47,491 nucleotides of DNA. It comes from Oxalobacteraceae bacterium. GTDB lineage: Bacteria > Pseudomonadota > Gammaproteobacteria > Burkholderiales > Burkholderiaceae_D. Under the pieces are notes generated by a model that had not been told where the DNA came from, did no database searches, and saw only the letters and a program-made list of their open reading frames with translations. Position numbers and translations under genes: made by a program. This document shows positions 7,613-18,010 of the stretch, piece after piece (position 1 is the first letter of the stretch; every line of letters begins with the position of its first letter). Where the stretch lies: NCBI GenBank assembly GCA_023259175.1, contig JAHFQV010000019.1, forward strand, positions 1 through 47,491. The letters are read 5' to 3'.

Positions 7613-9073
7613 TTACTTCGCCTTCATTTCCAACGCCAATTTCGCACCGACATCGCTAACAACATCGAGTAAGTAATCGATGGATTGCTCGGTTTTTCGA
7701 TGATTGATGACGCAAGCGCGTAGTACGAATTGACCGTTTAAACGGGTTCCCATGATGAAGACTCTGCCGTCTTTTTCCAAGGCGGGCACCATGTCTTGGT
7801 TGAGTTGATCGATTTGTGCCTCGGTCAGATTTTGACCGCGATAGCGGAAGCAGGCGATGGCTAGGTGGCTTTGTGATTTGAGCTCGAGCTCTGGGCGCTT
7901 GAGGATGCCTTGTTCTAGATAGCGCGTGAGGGCGATGTCTTTTTCCATCATGGCTTGTATGCGGGTGAAACCATAGGCTTTGAGTGACATCCAAACTTTG
8001 AAGGCTTTGGCGTTGCGCGAGAGTTGGAAATAGTGTTCGTTGAATTCAAAACGGTCCGTTTTTTGCGGGAGTGAGCCGCCCAGATAATCGGCCGCTTTGA
8101 AATAAGTTTCGCGCATGTGGCTCCAGTCCCGTACCAAGATGCAGGCGACTTCGAAGGGTTGGTACAGCCATTTGTGAAAATCGATGGCGATGGAGTCGGC
8201 CAGTTCTAGACCCGCATAGTGCTGGCGCAAACTGGGTAGTGAGGCGGCTAAGCCACCATAGGCGCCATCGACGTGAAACCAGAGTTGGTAGCGCTCTGCG
8301 ATGGCGGCAATACCCTTGAGGTCATCGATTGCACCTGTGTTGACGGTTCCGGCGTTTCCGACGATACAAAAAGGCCGGAAGCCTTGTTCGATATCGTTTT
8401 GGATTTGTTGTTCGAGGAGGTCTAGACGTAGCGTGAAATCGGGATGCGTGGAAATTTTGCGCAGGTGATTGCTGCCGATGCCGAGTAGGGACAAACTTTT
8501 GTCGGTGCAGTTGTGAGTCTCAGTCGAACAGTAAACGGTAAATGGTTTTTGTCCGAATAAGCCTTCCTGCCCAATCTTGAGATCGCGAAAGAATACATTG
8601 CGCGCAACCGTTAAACCTGCCAGATTCGCTTCCGAGCCGCCGCTCACCAAAGCACCGCCTGCATCCGGTGTGTAAGAGAGCATTTCGCTACCCCATTTTA
8701 CAACGCGCTTTTCGATTTCTGTCATGGATGGCGCTAGGTGCCATTTGGTGACGTTTTGGTTGATGGTGGAGGCTAGAAAATCGGCGATGGTGGACACTTG
8801 ATTTCCACCCGACATGACATAAGCGTACATGTTGGGGCCCGCGTTTCCGGTGGCCGGTGCGAGTACGCGGCTGCGCACTAGCTCTAGCAGATTTTCTCTA
8901 TCCATGCCCGCTAGTGGCAGTGGTTCGTCAAACCATGCGCGTACTTCGGTGGGTGTATGGGGATGAAAGCCCGCTTGCTGGTCTAGATTTTGGTAGTGTT
9001 GGGTGATTAAATCGACTGCGCTTTCGGCGAATTGGGTAAATTCTTCGGGACTCAAATCAAGGCTGGAATGCAT
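7613..9073 (-). CDS. Pyridoxal-phosphate-dependent decarboxylase, group II (aromatic-L-amino-acid decarboxylase-like)
   Basis: The 486-residue protein shows the group II amino-acid decarboxylase layout: an N-terminal swap segment, substrate/PLP motif TSGGSEANLAGL-like (ALVSGGSEANLAGLTVARN), HVDGAYGG with the Asp that contacts the PLP pyridine nitrogen, and DFHKWLYQPF with the PLP-binding Lys301. Length and motif spacing are normal. Family members decarboxylate aromatic amino acids, diaminobutyrate, glutamate or aspartate; which one applies here is not clear. It is monocistronic in appearance, divergent from the large gene at 9346. Confidence 0.9.
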   Translation of the reverse strand: MHSSLDLSPEEFTQFAESAVDLITQHYQNLDQQAGFHPHTPTEVRAWFDEPLPLAGMDRENLLELVRSRVLAPATGNAGPNMYAYVMSGGNQVSTIADFLASTINQNVTKWHLAPSMTEIEKRVVKWGSEMLSYTPDAGGALVSGGSEANLAGLTVARNVFFRDLKIGQEGLFGQKPFTVYCSTETHNCTDKSLSLLGIGSNHLRKISTHPDFTLRLDLLEQQIQNDIEQGFRPFCIVGNAGTVNTGAIDDLKGIAAIAERYQLWFHVDGAYGGLAASLPSLRQHYAGLELADSIAIDFHKWLYQPFEVACILVRDWSHMRETYFKAADYLGGSLPQKTDRFEFNEHYFQLSRNAKAFKVWMSLKAYGFTRIQAMMEKDIALTRYLEQGILKRPELELKSQSHLAIACFRYRGQNLTEAQIDQLNQDMVPALEKDGRVFIMGTRLNGQFVLRACVINHRKTEQSIDYLLDVVSDVGAKLALEMKAK

Positions 9074-9277
9074 GGCGTTGTCCTAGCAAAATAGTTAAAC
9101 AGAGTTCTGATTCGTAATCATGTTTGGGCAAGTATATGTTCATTCCTAGATTGCTGCCGAGGTGAGCTGATTTCTTAGCGCATGATTGCTTGGCTGTGGG
9201 TGTCCTGTTCACAAAAGACAAAAAAACTGGCGCTGAAAATTCAGGTCAAAGCCGAAATTTTTCTTTCGTTTTTCAGT

Positions 9278-9306
9278 TTGCAAAAAAATAAATTAGCTAC
9301 TACACT
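9278..9306 (+). promoter_or_regulatory. Sigma-70-type promoter for the 9346 gene
   Basis: TTGCAA (9278-9283) and TACACT (9301-9306) are separated by exactly 17 bp, 40 bp before the ATG at 9346, in the divergent intergenic region. The ribosome-binding site AAGGGAT follows close to the start. Predicted by eye only. Confidence 0.6.
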
Positions 9307-9345
9307 GAGCGCGCCACATTGATCGGTTTACGCTAAGGGATAACT

Positions 9346-12300
9346 ATGTTGCGATATTGCTTGAGTTTCTTATGTTTGATCGTGTTACAAAGCAGTGCAT
9401 GGGCGACCACGCCGTTTTCGCGCACGTCGATACCAGACCCTTTGAAATCTTGGGTGCCTTGGGTATTGGATGGGCAAATCAATCCCGATTGCCCGCATTT
9501 CTTTGATTCTTTTGATCAGCGCCATTGTGCCTGGCCCGGGGTCTTGGAATTAAAGGTCAATCCGCACGGTGCGGAATTTGCGCAAACATGGCAAGTTTAT
9601 GCTGATACTTGGATTAGTTTACCGGGGGGCGCAAAGCATTGGCCACAGCATGTTTTAGTCGATGGGAAAGCTTGGCCGGTGGTGGAGCATGAGGAGATGC
9701 CTTCGATCAAGCTTGATAAAGGAAACTATCGTATTAGCGGCAGTTTTCTCTGGGATGCGATACCGGAATCTTTAGAACTTGCAGCGAATTTGGCTTTGCT
9801 ACGTTTGGAATTAAATGGGCAATTGGTCGCCAATCCTGTCCGCGACGAATCCAATCAACTTTGGTTACAACGTAAGGCGCAAGGCAAGGAGAGTGATGAG
9901 GCGCGCTTGCAAGTTTTTCGAAAAATAAGTGATGAAGTGCCGCTTTTGATGGAGTCACGTTTTCATCTCGACGTTTCGGGTAAAGGGCGGGAGATTAAGA
10001 TTGGGCGGGCTTTACTCCCTGAATTTGTCGCGCAAGGTTTAGATTCTCCCTTGCCTGTTCGTTTGGGCTTGGATGGTGAGTTATGGGTGCAAGTGCGGGC
10101 AGGTTCTTGGGATATTCGCTTGACAGCGCGGCATAGTAAGCCGATCAAAACAATCGTATTGCCGCAGTCCGATGGGATGGTGGCCGAAGATGAGATCTGG
10201 GTTTTTGCTGCAGCGCCCTTGTTACGGACAACGATGATAGAAGACGCGCAAACGATCGATACCCAACAAACTTCTTTGCCTAGTGATTGGCGTGGTTTGC
10301 CGGCTTATTTGATGCGTGCCGATAGTCAGCATCAGCGCTTGACGATGAAGGAAATTCGTCGTGGCGATAGTGATCCTGGTCCGGACAAATTAAATGTCGA
10401 AAGACGTTTATGGATGAGTTTTGACGGTAGCAGTATGAGTTTGAGCGACCAAATTTCAGGGCAAATAAATCGCGCAGGACGCTTAGCGATGACATCTGAA
10501 GTGGCGCTCGGGCGGCTTGCGATTGACGGACAAAATCAACAAATTACCGTGGGTAGCGATCATTTGGCAGGGATAGAACTCAGTCGTGGTCCGATTAAAT
10601 TAGCGGCCGATGGTGTGATGCCTAAAGCGCCCCGTAGTTTTGCGGCGAATGCGTGGATGAAAGATGTGGATCATTTGGGGATAGAACTCATTTTGCCCGC
10701 GGGCTGGCGTTTGCTGCATGTGAGTGGTGTTGATCATGCCGAAGGTGCTTGGCTTTCACGATGGAATTTGCTGGATTTTTTTATCGTCTTAATGATCGCT
10801 TTAGGTACTGCGCGTTTATGGGGACGCTATTGGGGTGGTGTGGCTTTGTTGGCACTGGGTTTGTCCTATCAAGAAGTGGGTGCACCGCAGTGGGCGTGGA
10901 TTGCGGTTTTACTGGCGATTGCTTTGCTTAGAGTGTTGCCAGATGGAAGGCTAAAACGCTTGGTTGCGGCCTATCACAAAATAGCGGCCTTGCTACTGGT
11001 TTTATTGTGTTTGGGTTTTGCAACGGCGCAGATTCGGGCAGCGATTTATCCTGTCTTAGAACACGGTGGTTTTGTGGAGTTTCAGCATCCTGTGCGTCAA
11101 TTCGAACTACGTGCGGATGTAAAAGATACGGAGGCTCGACCCATGAGTCCGCCGGAGAATGCAGAAAATGCGCCTGTGATGGCCGTCGAATCAAATGTTC
11201 CCGCCTTTATTCCACCGCCTGAAATTAGCCTAAATAGTGCGCGACATAAAAGTTCTTCTACGATGGCTTACCGCGCTCCAATCGATGCCGCGCCCGCGCC
11301 ATCCCAGTATCGCACCATCGACACCGACGCACAGGTGCAAACTGGGGCGGGCTTACCCACTTGGAACTGGCAAGCACATCATCTGAGTTTTGATGGCCCG
11401 GTGTCGAAAGATCAGCAGGTGCATTTGTGGTTATTGTCTCCTTGGATGGTGAAGAGTTTGACGGTCTTGCGTTTAATGTTGATCGCGGCATTACTACTGT
11501 GCTTGCTGGGGAAGCAGGGTGGCTCAGGCGACGTAGAAAAGGGTGGCGCAGCAGGGCTTTTTAGGCGCTTGATAAAGAAATTTGCGGTGCGTTCTCCGAC
11601 TTCAGTGCCGGGTGTTGCCCTGCTGATCTTGATGGGCTTTGTTTTGCAAGGTCTATCACCCAGTCAGGTGGCCCAAGCGCAGACCCCGAGCTCCGAACAA
11701 CTGCAGCAATTGCAGGAGAAATTATTGCGCCCGGCCGATTGTTTGCCCCAATGTGCGGAAGTGAGCTCGCTTTCGGTGCAGGTGAGCGGACAGACAGCGC
11801 GTTTGATATTGGACGTTGATGCCAGCATTGCGAGTGCGCTACCTTTACCCGGCGGCGCGAAATATTGGCAGCCTTATTTCGCGCAATGGGATGGAAAAAG
11901 CGCGTATGTGCTACGTGCTGAGGATGGACAGGCATGGGTATTGGCACCGGTAGGAAGGCATCGTTTGGAGCTCATCGGCGACCTGATGCAAAAGGATACT
12001 TTGCAACTTGCTTTGCCGCGTAAGCCAAGACATGTCGAGGTGCATGCCGAGGGCTGGGATGTGGTCGGTTTGTCCGATGAAAATGGGGTTGCGGATAGTC
12101 TGCAATTAAGTCGTCAAATTAAACAAGCCGGTAACAAGGTGGATGAGGCTGCAAACCTACCCGCATTTTTGAACGTAACGCGGCATATTCATTTCGATAA
12201 AGAATGGACGGTCAGTACTACGGTGACGCGGGTCAATGCTTCGACCGCACCCGCTTTGTCCAATATTCCTCTTCTGCTAGGCGAATCGGTGACGAGTACC

Positions 12301-13599
12301 GATATTCATGTGAAGGAGGGTGCGGTTGAAGTGAATCTCGGGCCGCAGTCAAACAGTGTGACTTGGAATTCCACGCTTAAACAAAATATGCAAATGAAAT
12401 TGGGTAGTCGGCTTGATGCGACATGGTTTGAAACTTGGATTTTGGATGTGAGTAGTCAGTGGCATCTCAATATCGAAGGCTTGCCACCGATTGCGTCAGC
12501 CAATAATGTTGAGACTGCTTTGGAATTTCGTCCATGGCCCGGTGAGACTTTAGTGCTCAACATCGAACGACCTAAAGTGTTGGCAGGGCAAACCGTCACC
12601 ATCGATCAGTCGCATTTAAAGCTGATACCGGGTGCGCATTCCAGCGATTACGAATTGCGTTTGCAAGTACGCAGCAGTCGTGGCAGCGATCAGGTCTTGA
12701 GTTTGCCGCAAGGTGCGCAATTGCTCAGTGTGGTGATTAATGGACAGGCACGGCCTTTACGTGCGCAGGGCGAAAAATTGACGATTCCTTTGGTGCCGGG
12801 CGTGCAGGAAATTGTGGTGGTTTGGCGTGTCAATCAAGGTATGCAGCGTTCTTTTAATAGTTTGTCGGTGAACTTGGGTGCGACCAGTGTCAACAGCGAA
12901 GTCGAAGTCATGATGCCGCAAGACCGTTGGCTGTTGTTGGTGTCGGGTCAGGGCTTGGGGCCTGCGATATTATTTTGGGGGCAGTTGATTGTGTTGCTGC
13001 TTGTTGCAATGGGTATCGCAAAATGGCAGGCATTGCATTTGCGTGCGAGGGATTGGATTCTTCTCGCATTGGGCTTAACGCAGGTTCCATGGTGGGCGGC
13101 TGTCGTCGTATTTACTTGGTTCTTCGCGGTTCATTTCAGAGCGCGTGGCTATGCGCTGGCGCAAAAACGATGGGAAGTTAATCTGCGACAGGTTTTGTTG
13201 GCATTGCATACGCTTGCCACGGCGATGATTTTATTTTTTGCGGTTCAGCATGGTTTATTGGGATTGCCCGATATGCAGGTCGCAGGGAACCATTCTACTT
13301 ATTTCGACCTCAATTGGTATCTCGATCGCGCTGCACCCGACTTACAAAGCGTTTGGATATTAAGCCTGCCTATGCTGGTCTATCGCCTCTTAATGTTATT
13401 GTGGGCATTGTGGTTGGCATGGTCGATTTTAGCTTGGATTAAATGGGGATGGGCGGCGTATAGTTTGGGCGAGTTATGGCGGTCTAAGCCAGTGCTGGTC
13501 GTGCCTGTGAAAACGGAAATCACGATGATGAGTGAGGATAAAGAGAGCAATGAAAACACGAAAAATCAAGGAGAAGAGGGTGCAACAACTGAACCATAA
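9346..13599 (+). CDS. Giant membrane protein with duplicated periplasmic module, function unknown
   Basis: A 1417-residue protein. Residues 1-20 form a signal peptide (LSFLCLIVLQSSAWA). A large beta-rich region follows, then helices at about 475-575 (LLDFFIVLMIALGTARLW; WAWIAVLLAIALLRVL; IAALLLVLLCLGFATAQI), further helices near 705-725 and 758-780, a second soluble region of about 420 residues, and a C-terminal membrane domain from ~1200 to ~1380. The two soluble regions are related: each has Cys-containing LxLxV strands, then LPGGAKHW (92-99) or LPGGAKYW (834-841), then a DGK strand. The C-terminal tail is acidic and cytosolic. I recall similar unnamed proteins in Proteobacteria but no assigned role. 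The next gene overlaps its 3' end. Confidence 0.85.
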   Translation: MLRYCLSFLCLIVLQSSAWATTPFSRTSIPDPLKSWVPWVLDGQINPDCPHFFDSFDQRHCAWPGVLELKVNPHGAEFAQTWQVYADTWISLPGGAKHWPQHVLVDGKAWPVVEHEEMPSIKLDKGNYRISGSFLWDAIPESLELAANLALLRLELNGQLVANPVRDESNQLWLQRKAQGKESDEARLQVFRKISDEVPLLMESRFHLDVSGKGREIKIGRALLPEFVAQGLDSPLPVRLGLDGELWVQVRAGSWDIRLTARHSKPIKTIVLPQSDGMVAEDEIWVFAAAPLLRTTMIEDAQTIDTQQTSLPSDWRGLPAYLMRADSQHQRLTMKEIRRGDSDPGPDKLNVERRLWMSFDGSSMSLSDQISGQINRAGRLAMTSEVALGRLAIDGQNQQITVGSDHLAGIELSRGPIKLAADGVMPKAPRSFAANAWMKDVDHLGIELILPAGWRLLHVSGVDHAEGAWLSRWNLLDFFIVLMIALGTARLWGRYWGGVALLALGLSYQEVGAPQWAWIAVLLAIALLRVLPDGRLKRLVAAYHKIAALLLVLLCLGFATAQIRAAIYPVLEHGGFVEFQHPVRQFELRADVKDTEARPMSPPENAENAPVMAVESNVPAFIPPPEISLNSARHKSSSTMAYRAPIDAAPAPSQYRTIDTDAQVQTGAGLPTWNWQAHHLSFDGPVSKDQQVHLWLLSPWMVKSLTVLRLMLIAALLLCLLGKQGGSGDVEKGGAAGLFRRLIKKFAVRSPTSVPGVALLILMGFVLQGLSPSQVAQAQTPSSEQLQQLQEKLLRPADCLPQCAEVSSLSVQVSGQTARLILDVDASIASALPLPGGAKYWQPYFAQWDGKSAYVLRAEDGQAWVLAPVGRHRLELIGDLMQKDTLQLALPRKPRHVEVHAEGWDVVGLSDENGVADSLQLSRQIKQAGNKVDEAANLPAFLNVTRHIHFDKEWTVSTTVTRVNASTAPALSNIPLLLGESVTSTDIHVKEGAVEVNLGPQSNSVTWNSTLKQNMQMKLGSRLDATWFETWILDVSSQWHLNIEGLPPIASANNVETALEFRPWPGETLVLNIERPKVLAGQTVTIDQSHLKLIPGAHSSDYELRLQVRSSRGSDQVLSLPQGAQLLSVVINGQARPLRAQGEKLTIPLVPGVQEIVVVWRVNQGMQRSFNSLSVNLGATSVNSEVEVMMPQDRWLLLVSGQGLGPAILFWGQLIVLLLVAMGIAKWQALHLRARDWILLALGLTQVPWWAAVVVFTWFFAVHFRARGYALAQKRWEVNLRQVLLALHTLATAMILFFAVQHGLLGLPDMQVAGNHSTYFDLNWYLDRAAPDLQSVWILSLPMLVYRLLMLLWALWLAWSILAWIKWGWAAYSLGELWRSKPVLVVPVKTEITMMSEDKESNENTKNQGEEGATTEP

Positions 13600-14527
13600 A
13601 ATAGTGCGCTTGGCGGTCATGATGACTATCGCTAGTCTAGGCTGCGGATCATACGATGCCTACGCCGCAAGCGAGGCGAAAAAGCCGCAGGTGAAGGCGA
13701 ATCAAGCGCTCAGCATGGCGGAGCTTATTAAGCAATCAAAAGCCCAAGACTGGCGCGCACTCGATCCAGAAAATACCTTGGTGATGGAGCTGGAAAAGGG
13801 GCAGGTGGTGATTGAACTAGCCCCCCACTTTGCGCCGCAGAGTATTGCCAATATTAAGGCGCTGGTGCATGAAAATTATTTCGACGGTTTGGCGATGATA
13901 CGTTCTCATGACAACTATGTTGCGCAGTGGGGTGATGCCGATGAAAAGCGTGCGATTAAAAATGCGCGTGACAAACTGCCTGCTGAATTTTCTGTGCATG
14001 CTGATAAAGCCGATGTGTTTACGCGTTTGCCAGATGCCGACGGGTACGCGCCACAAGTGGGGCATGTCAATGGCTTTGCAGTGGGGCGTGATCCGAAAAC
14101 CCAGCAAACCTGGCTGACCCATTGCTACGGCGCAGTCGGCGTGGCGCGTGGCAATGAAATCGATAGCGGCAATGGCACATCTTTGTATGCCATCATCGGT
14201 CATGCGCCACGTCATTTGGATCGTAATGTGACGGTGGTGGGACGTGTCATGCAAGGCATAGCGCTTCTGTCGAGCTTGCCGCGGGGTACTGGGGCGATGG
14301 GTTTCTACGAAAAAGCAGAGGAACGCGGTGCGATTAAATCCGTGCGCCTAGCTAGCGATATGCCCGAGGCGGAAAGACCACGCTTGGAGGTGGTGCGCAC
14401 GGAATCTTTGCTTTTTAAAGACATCGTGGCAGCGCAAAGAAACCGAGGCGGTGAGTGGTATAAACATGCGGCCAATTACATTGAATTATGCAATGTGCCT
14501 ATCCCTGTGCGTGCACGCGAACCTTGA
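13550..14527 (+). CDS. Exported cyclophilin-type peptidylprolyl isomerase
   Basis: From the ATG at 13550 (GAGAG just upstream) the product is about 325 residues with a long basic N-region and hydrophobic core ending in YDAYA, a likely signal-peptidase I site. The Cys in SLGC is not in a standard lipobox. The cyclophilin domain starts at LVMELEKGQVVIELAPHFAPQSIANIKAL and includes YFDGLAMIRSHDNYVAQWGD, where the Arg and Gln of the active site are kept but the flanking F-H-R-V/I pattern is altered. The family isomerises Xaa-Pro bonds, here in the periplasm. It overlaps the preceding giant membrane-protein gene by 50 bp, suggesting coupled translation and perhaps help with that protein's folding (inference). 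Confidence 0.85.
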   Translation: MKTRKIKEKRVQQLNHKIVRLAVMMTIASLGCGSYDAYAASEAKKPQVKANQALSMAELIKQSKAQDWRALDPENTLVMELEKGQVVIELAPHFAPQSIANIKALVHENYFDGLAMIRSHDNYVAQWGDADEKRAIKNARDKLPAEFSVHADKADVFTRLPDADGYAPQVGHVNGFAVGRDPKTQQTWLTHCYGAVGVARGNEIDSGNGTSLYAIIGHAPRHLDRNVTVVGRVMQGIALLSSLPRGTGAMGFYEKAEERGAIKSVRLASDMPEAERPRLEVVRTESLLFKDIVAAQRNRGGEWYKHAANYIELCNVPIPVRAREP

Positions 14528-14552
14528 GTCTTCTCGCTACACTTGCGCTCGA

Positions 14553-15596
14553 TTAGTCACGATGACGGATGGCCTTAGCACATTCGCGAATTAAAGCTGG
14601 GCCGCGATAGATGAGACCGGAATAGACTTGTATCAAGGATGCACCGGCTTGCATTTTGGCTTGTGCGTCGTCGCCGTTAAAGATACCGCCGACACCGATG
14701 ATGGGAATCGTGTCACCGAGTTCGGCTTTGAGTGCGCGCACCACGGTGTTGGACAACTCAAAGACGGGTTTGCCTGAGAGTCCACCGGTTTCGTGCCCAA
14801 AGCGCATGCCTTTGACAGCATCGCGACTCAAGGTCGTGTTGGTCGCGACGACCCCGTCTATTTTGTGGCGCAGCAAGGCGTCGGCAATATTTTTGATTTG
14901 TTCGCTATCGATGTCTGGGGCGATTTTGAGCGTGAGTGGGACATAGCGTTGGTGTTGATCGGCTAGGCGTTGTTGCGCATTTTTAAGTTGTGAAAGCAGA
15001 CTGTCTAATTCCGAAGCACCTTGTAATTGCCGTAGATTTTTCGTATTTGGCGAAGAAATATTGACCGTGACGTAGCTGGCGTAGGGATATACTTTTTCCA
15101 GACAATGCAGGTAATCTTCGGCGGCTTTTTCGATAGGCGTATCGGCATTTTTCCCGATGTTTAAACCGAGCACACCTTGTTTTTCTTGATAAAAACGAGA
15201 TGCCTGCACATTCGCTACAAAGGCATCGACCCCACCATTATTAAAGCCCATACGATTAATAATGCCTTGGGCTTCGGGGATACGAAACATGCGTGGTTTG
15301 GGGTTGCCGGGTTGGGCGCGCGGTGTGACCGTGCCGATTTCAATAAAGCCGAATCCCAATCCACCCAAGCCGTCGATATAGCGGCCGTCTTTGTCTAGCC
15401 CCGCTGCCAAACCGACAGGATTGGGGAAATGGATGCCCATGATCTTACGAGCATCAGGGGCGGGTTTTGGGATGAGGCGGGTAAGACCTAATTGATGTGC
15501 TTGCTTGAGCCCGGGTAAGGTGATTTCATGTGCGCTTTCTGCATCCATGAAAAACAGAAAAGGGCGTGCGAGTGCGTATAAAAATTGATCTGACAT
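14553..15596 (-). CDS. pyrD: Dihydroorotate dehydrogenase (quinone), class 2
   Basis: The 347-residue protein fits membrane-associated class 2 enzymes: an N-terminal quinone-site helix ([21 protein letters not shown]), then [44 protein letters not shown], and [16 protein letters not shown] with the catalytic Ser characteristic of class 2 (Cys in class 1). FMN-binding [32 protein letters not shown] closes the barrel. It oxidises dihydroorotate to orotate in pyrimidine synthesis and passes electrons to the quinone pool. It follows bpt on the same strand, with 15 bp between them, an order familiar from Burkholderiales. Confidence 0.97.
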   Translation of the reverse strand: MSDQFLYALARPFLFFMDAESAHEITLPGLKQAHQLGLTRLIPKPAPDARKIMGIHFPNPVGLAAGLDKDGRYIDGLGGLGFGFIEIGTVTPRAQPGNPKPRMFRIPEAQGIINRMGFNNGGVDAFVANVQASRFYQEKQGVLGLNIGKNADTPIEKAAEDYLHCLEKVYPYASYVTVNISSPNTKNLRQLQGASELDSLLSQLKNAQQRLADQHQRYVPLTLKIAPDIDSEQIKNIADALLRHKIDGVVATNTTLSRDAVKGMRFGHETGGLSGKPVFELSNTVVRALKAELGDTIPIIGVGGIFNGDDAQAKMQAGASLIQVYSGLIYRGPALIRECAKAIRHRD

Positions 15597-15611
15597 AATG
15601 GGTGTGTTGGA

Positions 15612-16382
15612 TTAAATTTCGGTCCAAACGCTTTTGATGAGCGCTTGTATCGGTTTGAATTGGGTTTTGTAAGACATTTTACGGCTCGCCTCTATCCAGT
15701 ATCCGAGATAGAGATAGGGGAGATTTAAGGCAAGTGTTTGGGTGATTTGCCAGAGCACGTTATAGGTGCCATAAGCGGTCTTGGGATCGGATGAATCGTA
15801 AAAGGTGTAGACCGAAGACAAGCCGTCTTGCAAGACATCGATGATGCTGACCATGCGTAGTATATGATCAGGATCGCGAAACTCGACCATGCGGGTCTCA
15901 ACCCGACTTTGTAATAAAAATTGGGCGTATTGATCGTGATCATCTTGATCCATGCCGCCACCGGCGTGCCGTTGATTTTGATAGCCTTGATAAAGTTTGA
16001 AATGCTCGGCTGAAAATTCCAGTGGGACTTGCTGAGCGACTAAATTGCTATGCTGTTTGAGCGCGCGTCTTTGACTGCGATTGGGAACGAAATCGGCAAC
16101 GGCGGTGCGCACGGGAATGCAGGCCTGACATTGGTCGCAGTAGGGGCGGTACACGAACACGCCACTGCGCCGAAAACCACTTTGAACTAACTTTGAATAG
16201 CGTTCTGTATTAATGAGATTGGTCGGCGTCGCCACTTGCGAGCGGGCTTGCAAATTAGGTAGGTAGCTGCAGGCGTAAGTGGCTGTCGCATAAAACTGTA
16301 TGCTGACAAAATCATCCTGCGCGAGATCACTCTCTAGCGCGGCTTGATTCTTACTCTCAGATTCGGGTTGGCGCGATTGCAT
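15612..16382 (-). CDS. bpt: Aspartate/glutamate leucyltransferase (Bpt)
   Basis: The protein (about 256 residues from the ATG at 16380-16382) has the arginyl-transferase-like fold motifs: [32 protein letters not shown] with the conserved Cys cluster, and [20 protein letters not shown] near the C-terminus. A TTG at 16404-16406 is also open and would overlap the aat stop by 13 bp; the ATG is preferred. Bacterial Bpt transfers leucine from Leu-tRNA to proteins with N-terminal Asp or Glu, marking them for ClpS/ClpAP. It sits directly behind aat, so both bacterial N-end-rule transferases are together. Confidence 0.93.
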   Translation of the reverse strand: MQSRQPESESKNQAALESDLAQDDFVSIQFYATATYACSYLPNLQARSQVATPTNLINTERYSKLVQSGFRRSGVFVYRPYCDQCQACIPVRTAVADFVPNRSQRRALKQHSNLVAQQVPLEFSAEHFKLYQGYQNQRHAGGGMDQDDHDQYAQFLLQSRVETRMVEFRDPDHILRMVSIIDVLQDGLSSVYTFYDSSDPKTAYGTYNVLWQITQTLALNLPYLYLGYWIEASRKMSYKTQFKPIQALIKSVWTEI

Positions 16383-16393
16383 GGCTTCTCGAT

Positions 16394-17113
16394 TTAAACT
16401 GAACAATCAAAGGGTAAGACGCGCCAATTTTCAATCGGCTGTTCAGTAACGGCTTGTCTAAGGTGGGTCATTAGGGCTTTGCGTGATATAGGCTTGGCTC
16501 CGAGTGACGCTAAATGACGCGTTTCCTGCTGACAGTCTATCATTTTCACCTGATGCTGGCGTAAAAAAAAGATCAAATGGGCGAGCGCCAATTTCGAGGC
16601 ATTACTGACCCGCGCAAACATGGATTCACCATAAAACATGCTTCCAATCGCAATACCATAAGCACCACCCACCAGTTGCCCATCAAACCAGACTTCCGAT
16701 GAGTGCGCATAACCCAAGTGATGCAATTGCGTGTAGCTGGCGATCATTTCATCGGAAATCCAAGTGCCAGATTGCCCATCTCGCGGTTCGGCACAGGCCC
16801 GCATGACTTGCTCGAATGCGCTATCAAAGCGAAATGCCCAACGCTGATCTGTACGCGTTTTTTTGAGTAGTTTTAATAAGCTTTTCGACGGTGAAAAGTC
16901 CTGGGTCATGAGTACCATGCGTGGATCAGTTGACCACCACAGAATAGGCTGCGCTTCGCCAAACCAAGGAAAGATGCCTTGACGGTATGCCGAGAGTAAG
17001 CGTGCTGGCGATAAATCTGCACCGGCGGCAAGTAGGCCTGGTGCTTCGCTGGCGGCATCAAGTGCTTGTTCTACGTCGGGAAAAGGGGTGTCGATTTCTA
17101 ACCAAGGAATCAT
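16394..17113 (-). CDS. aat: Leucyl/phenylalanyl-tRNA--protein transferase
   Basis: The 239-residue product begins [47 protein letters not shown], the hallmark N-terminus of Aat, with [12 protein letters not shown] after it and [20 protein letters not shown] in the acceptor domain. It transfers Leu or Phe from charged tRNA to proteins with N-terminal Lys or Arg. The start ATG at 17111-17113 overlaps the NUDIX gene stop by 4 bp (ATGA), so translation is coupled. It lies 11 bp before the preferred bpt start. Confidence 0.96.
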   Translation of the reverse strand: MIPWLEIDTPFPDVEQALDAASEAPGLLAAGADLSPARLLSAYRQGIFPWFGEAQPILWWSTDPRMVLMTQDFSPSKSLLKLLKKTRTDQRWAFRFDSAFEQVMRACAEPRDGQSGTWISDEMIASYTQLHHLGYAHSSEVWFDGQLVGGAYGIAIGSMFYGESMFARVSNASKLALAHLIFFLRQHQVKMIDCQQETRHLASLGAKPISRKALMTHLRQAVTEQPIENWRVLPFDCSV

Positions 17114-17682
17114 AGAGGGGTTTGCAGCATGGGCTTAACTTCATGTTCGTGCAATTGAAAGTGGCCACCGTTTTTGAGTGAGGCAAAATCCTGAAAAAAA
17201 GCGCGTAAGGTGTGGCTGACGGTGGTAAAGGCGATCTCATCCCAGGGGATTTGCGCTTCGCTAAACAGATCGACGGCCAAGCTTTCGACCCCAGCCTGAT
17301 AGTCTTTATTGAGTAAGCTAGCACGATAAAACAAATGCACCTGATGAACATGCGGTACATTGATCACCGAAAAAAGTTCGTGTAATTGTATTGTTGCGCC
17401 TGCCTCTTCCGTGGTTTCACGTTCGGCAGCTTGTCGGGTGGTTTCTTTGTTTTCCATAAATCCCGCAGGCAAGGTCCAATAGCCATGACGCGGTTCGATC
17501 GCGCGTTTGCACAGCAAAATTTTGACTTCGCCATCGTCCATCCACACGGGAATAGAACCGACCACCATCTTCGGATTTTGATAGTGTATCGTGCCACAAG
17601 CAGTGCAAACATGGCGTGGCCTAGTATCGTCCGCGGGAACTTGCAAGCTGACCGGTGCAGCGCAATCGGGGCAAAATTTCAT
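17110..17682 (-). CDS. NUDIX hydrolase with N-terminal zinc ribbon
   Basis: The 190-residue protein starts with a zinc ribbon (Cys4, Cys7, Cys26, Cys29) and [14 protein letters not shown], then a complete Nudix box at residues 74-96 (G-x5-E-x7-RE-x2-EE-x-G). This layout is like NudC/YfcD-type pyrophosphatases but shorter than NudC (about 260 residues). Likely substrates are nucleoside-diphosphate derivatives such as NAD or ADP-ribose; the specificity is not visible. It is the first gene of a minus-strand run continuing into aat, bpt and pyrD. Confidence 0.9.
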   Translation of the reverse strand: MKFCPDCAAPVSLQVPADDTRPRHVCTACGTIHYQNPKMVVGSIPVWMDDGEVKILLCKRAIEPRHGYWTLPAGFMENKETTRQAAERETTEEAGATIQLHELFSVINVPHVHQVHLFYRASLLNKDYQAGVESLAVDLFSEAQIPWDEIAFTTVSHTLRAFFQDFASLKNGGHFQLHEHEVKPMLQTPL

Positions 17683-17880
17683 AGTGAAGATAAGATGAAT
17701 GCGAGAATCTAAAGTGTATCATCACTGGGTTCTTTAGGGTTTCGTGCCTGAGCATCGATTTTTATTTTCGATGCGATTTTGTGCGCAAATTCGTGTTCAT
17801 GTGCCCGCTGTATGAAATGCCAAATCTCCGTTAAAGAAACTCGCCTCTTGGTCCAGCATTAGAATAAAAGCCGAAAGAAA

Positions 17881-17909
17881 TTGCGCAGAGCAGCAAAATC
17901 CTGTATAGT
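17881..17909 (+). promoter_or_regulatory. Promoter of tRNA-fMet
   Basis: TTGCGC (17881-17886), 17-bp spacer, TATAGT (17904-17909), about 14 bp before the mature tRNA 5' end. Spacing and hexamers fit a strong sigma-70 promoter for a stable RNA. Confidence 0.7.
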
Positions 17910-17922
17910 TCTACAAATCAGA

Positions 17923-17999
<77 letters not shown>

Positions 18000-18010
18000 G
18001 AATTACATAA

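Noticed and set aside
17752-17774. GCATCGA/TCGATGC hairpin upstream of tRNA-fMet
   Set aside because: A perfect 7-bp stem but without a T tract on either strand, and no gene ends there that needs it.
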